A DNA stretch of 5,070 nt from NCBI GenBank assembly GCA_026387515.1, contig JAPLLP010000218.1:1-5070 (forward strand). Reading direction: 5' to 3'. Of the stretch, positions 4,588 to 5,070 are shown piece after piece; position 1 is the first letter of the stretch, and the number at the start of each line of letters is the position of its first letter. The position numbers and the translations under genes are program-made. The notes beneath the pieces are model-generated. The model was not told the origin of the DNA. It did no database searches and saw only the letters and a list, made by a program, of their open reading frames with translations. The DNA comes from Candidatus Omnitrophota bacterium (GTDB lineage Bacteria > Omnitrophota > Koll11 > Gygaellales > Profunditerraquicolaceae).

Positions 4588-5070
4588 CTAGGAAAATTTA
4601 AAACAGGCGAAAGGAACTTGCAGCAGACAGTGGTTCGTCCAAAGAAGCAAACTAACCAGCATTTCACTTGTAACGGCAAAATAAGGCGCCAACCCCGGCA
4701 AAGTCACGGAAATAAAAACCAGGGCAACCCCCGACAGGGTAATCAAAGTAGCTAGAGGCACAATAAACATATTCGCTAACACAGTTACCGGAGAAAATAA
4801 CCCAAAATAATACGCCACGATACCCATTGTGCCTGTCCAGGCAGAGAAAGAGACTAAGCTTCCCTCCAGCAAGAACCGTACAAATTTATTCTTGGGGTTT
4901 TCGATATGCAATAACGCTTTTATTTTAGGGTAAAGATAACTAATAGCTAAGACACTGGCAAAAGACAACTGCAACCCGATATCAAATAACTGTAAAGGAT
5001 TTACCAAAAGGATAAAAAGTAAAGCTATGGCGCAGGAATTATAGATATCACCTTCTCTCTTTAGGGCATA
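4588..5070 (-). CDS. comEC: ComEC/Rec2-family DNA uptake channel, C-terminal end (cut by window edge)
   Basis: ComEC is the inner-membrane channel that carries single-stranded DNA into the cytoplasm during natural transformation. The last 160 residues are visible and read in frame to the window edge; the first codon seen (TAT, 5068-5070) is internal. The conserved entry to the competence domain is clear: REGDIYNSCAIALL (5-18), then NPLQLFDIGLQLSF (24-37). Further on, LFSPVTVLANMFIVPLATL is the other family hallmark, where the channel helices meet. At least four hydrophobic segments are present. The protein stops soon after the last membrane helix (ending FACFKFS, TAG at 4588-4590), so the C-terminal metallo-beta-lactamase-like domain found in many ComEC proteins is absent here. 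A TTG at 5007 could be taken as a start but lies inside the conserved domain and is rejected. The 69-bp gap to bamD carries a new promoter, so bamD does not depend on read-through. Confidence 0.88.
   Translation of the reverse strand, partial: YALKREGDIYNSCAIALLFILLVNPLQLFDIGLQLSFASVLAISYLYPKIKALLHIENPKNKFVRFLLEGSLVSFSAWTGTMGIVAYYFGLFSPVTVLANMFIVPLATLITLSGVALVFISVTLPGLAPYFAVTSEMLVSLLLWTNHCLLQVPFACFKFS

Overview
This window reads as an ordinary chromosomal stretch of a Gram-negative-type (diderm) bacterium. It encodes an LptE-like lipopolysaccharide-assembly lipoprotein, a BamD-like outer-membrane assembly protein and the lipid II flippase MurJ. An uncultured lineage of the PVC/Omnitrophota type is my best guess. 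It rests on the divergent, compact versions of housekeeping proteins and the aromatic GKWVNPK stretch at the start of the BamD-like protein. This is inference from pattern recognition, not a database result. I see no mobile element, CRISPR array, tRNA, rRNA or phage gene, and no gene-free stretch longer than about 70 bases.

Layout from right to left, following the minus strand, which carries all genes except one: the C-terminal end of a ComEC/Rec2 DNA-uptake channel (cut by the window edge); a 69-bp gap with a strong predicted promoter placed so close to the next start codon that the mRNA would be nearly leaderless; bamD-like; lptE (4-bp ATGA overlap with bamD); and holA, the delta subunit of the DNA polymerase III clamp loader (7-bp overlap with lptE). 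These last three look like one tightly coupled operon. rpsT (ribosomal protein S20) then lies on the plus strand. Its 3' end overlaps the 3' end of holA by 18 bp, and it has its own near-consensus promoter and a good Shine-Dalgarno site. Divergent from rpsT, and back on the minus strand, are murJ and the first third of uvrC (cut by the left edge).

The main anomaly is murJ. Its two halves lie in different frames, and about 15 residues expected between membrane helices 6 and 7 are missing, so a deletion of roughly 44 bp is inferred near position 1450. The join also forms a UUU-UAA site where +1 slippage would restore the frame. Other points of interest are a HolA that lacks the usual middle domain, a BamD without a lipobox cysteine, a UvrC in which one of the four conserved cysteines is Ser, and a ComEC that ends straight after its membrane domain.

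The genes combine envelope biogenesis (BamD, LptE, MurJ), DNA handling (HolA, UvrC, ComEC) and translation (S20). The order joins neighbourhoods known separately elsewhere: lptE-holA, holA-rpsT, rpsT-murJ and comEC-holA. I found no convincing new multi-gene system here; the interest is in variant housekeeping proteins and gene-start architecture.
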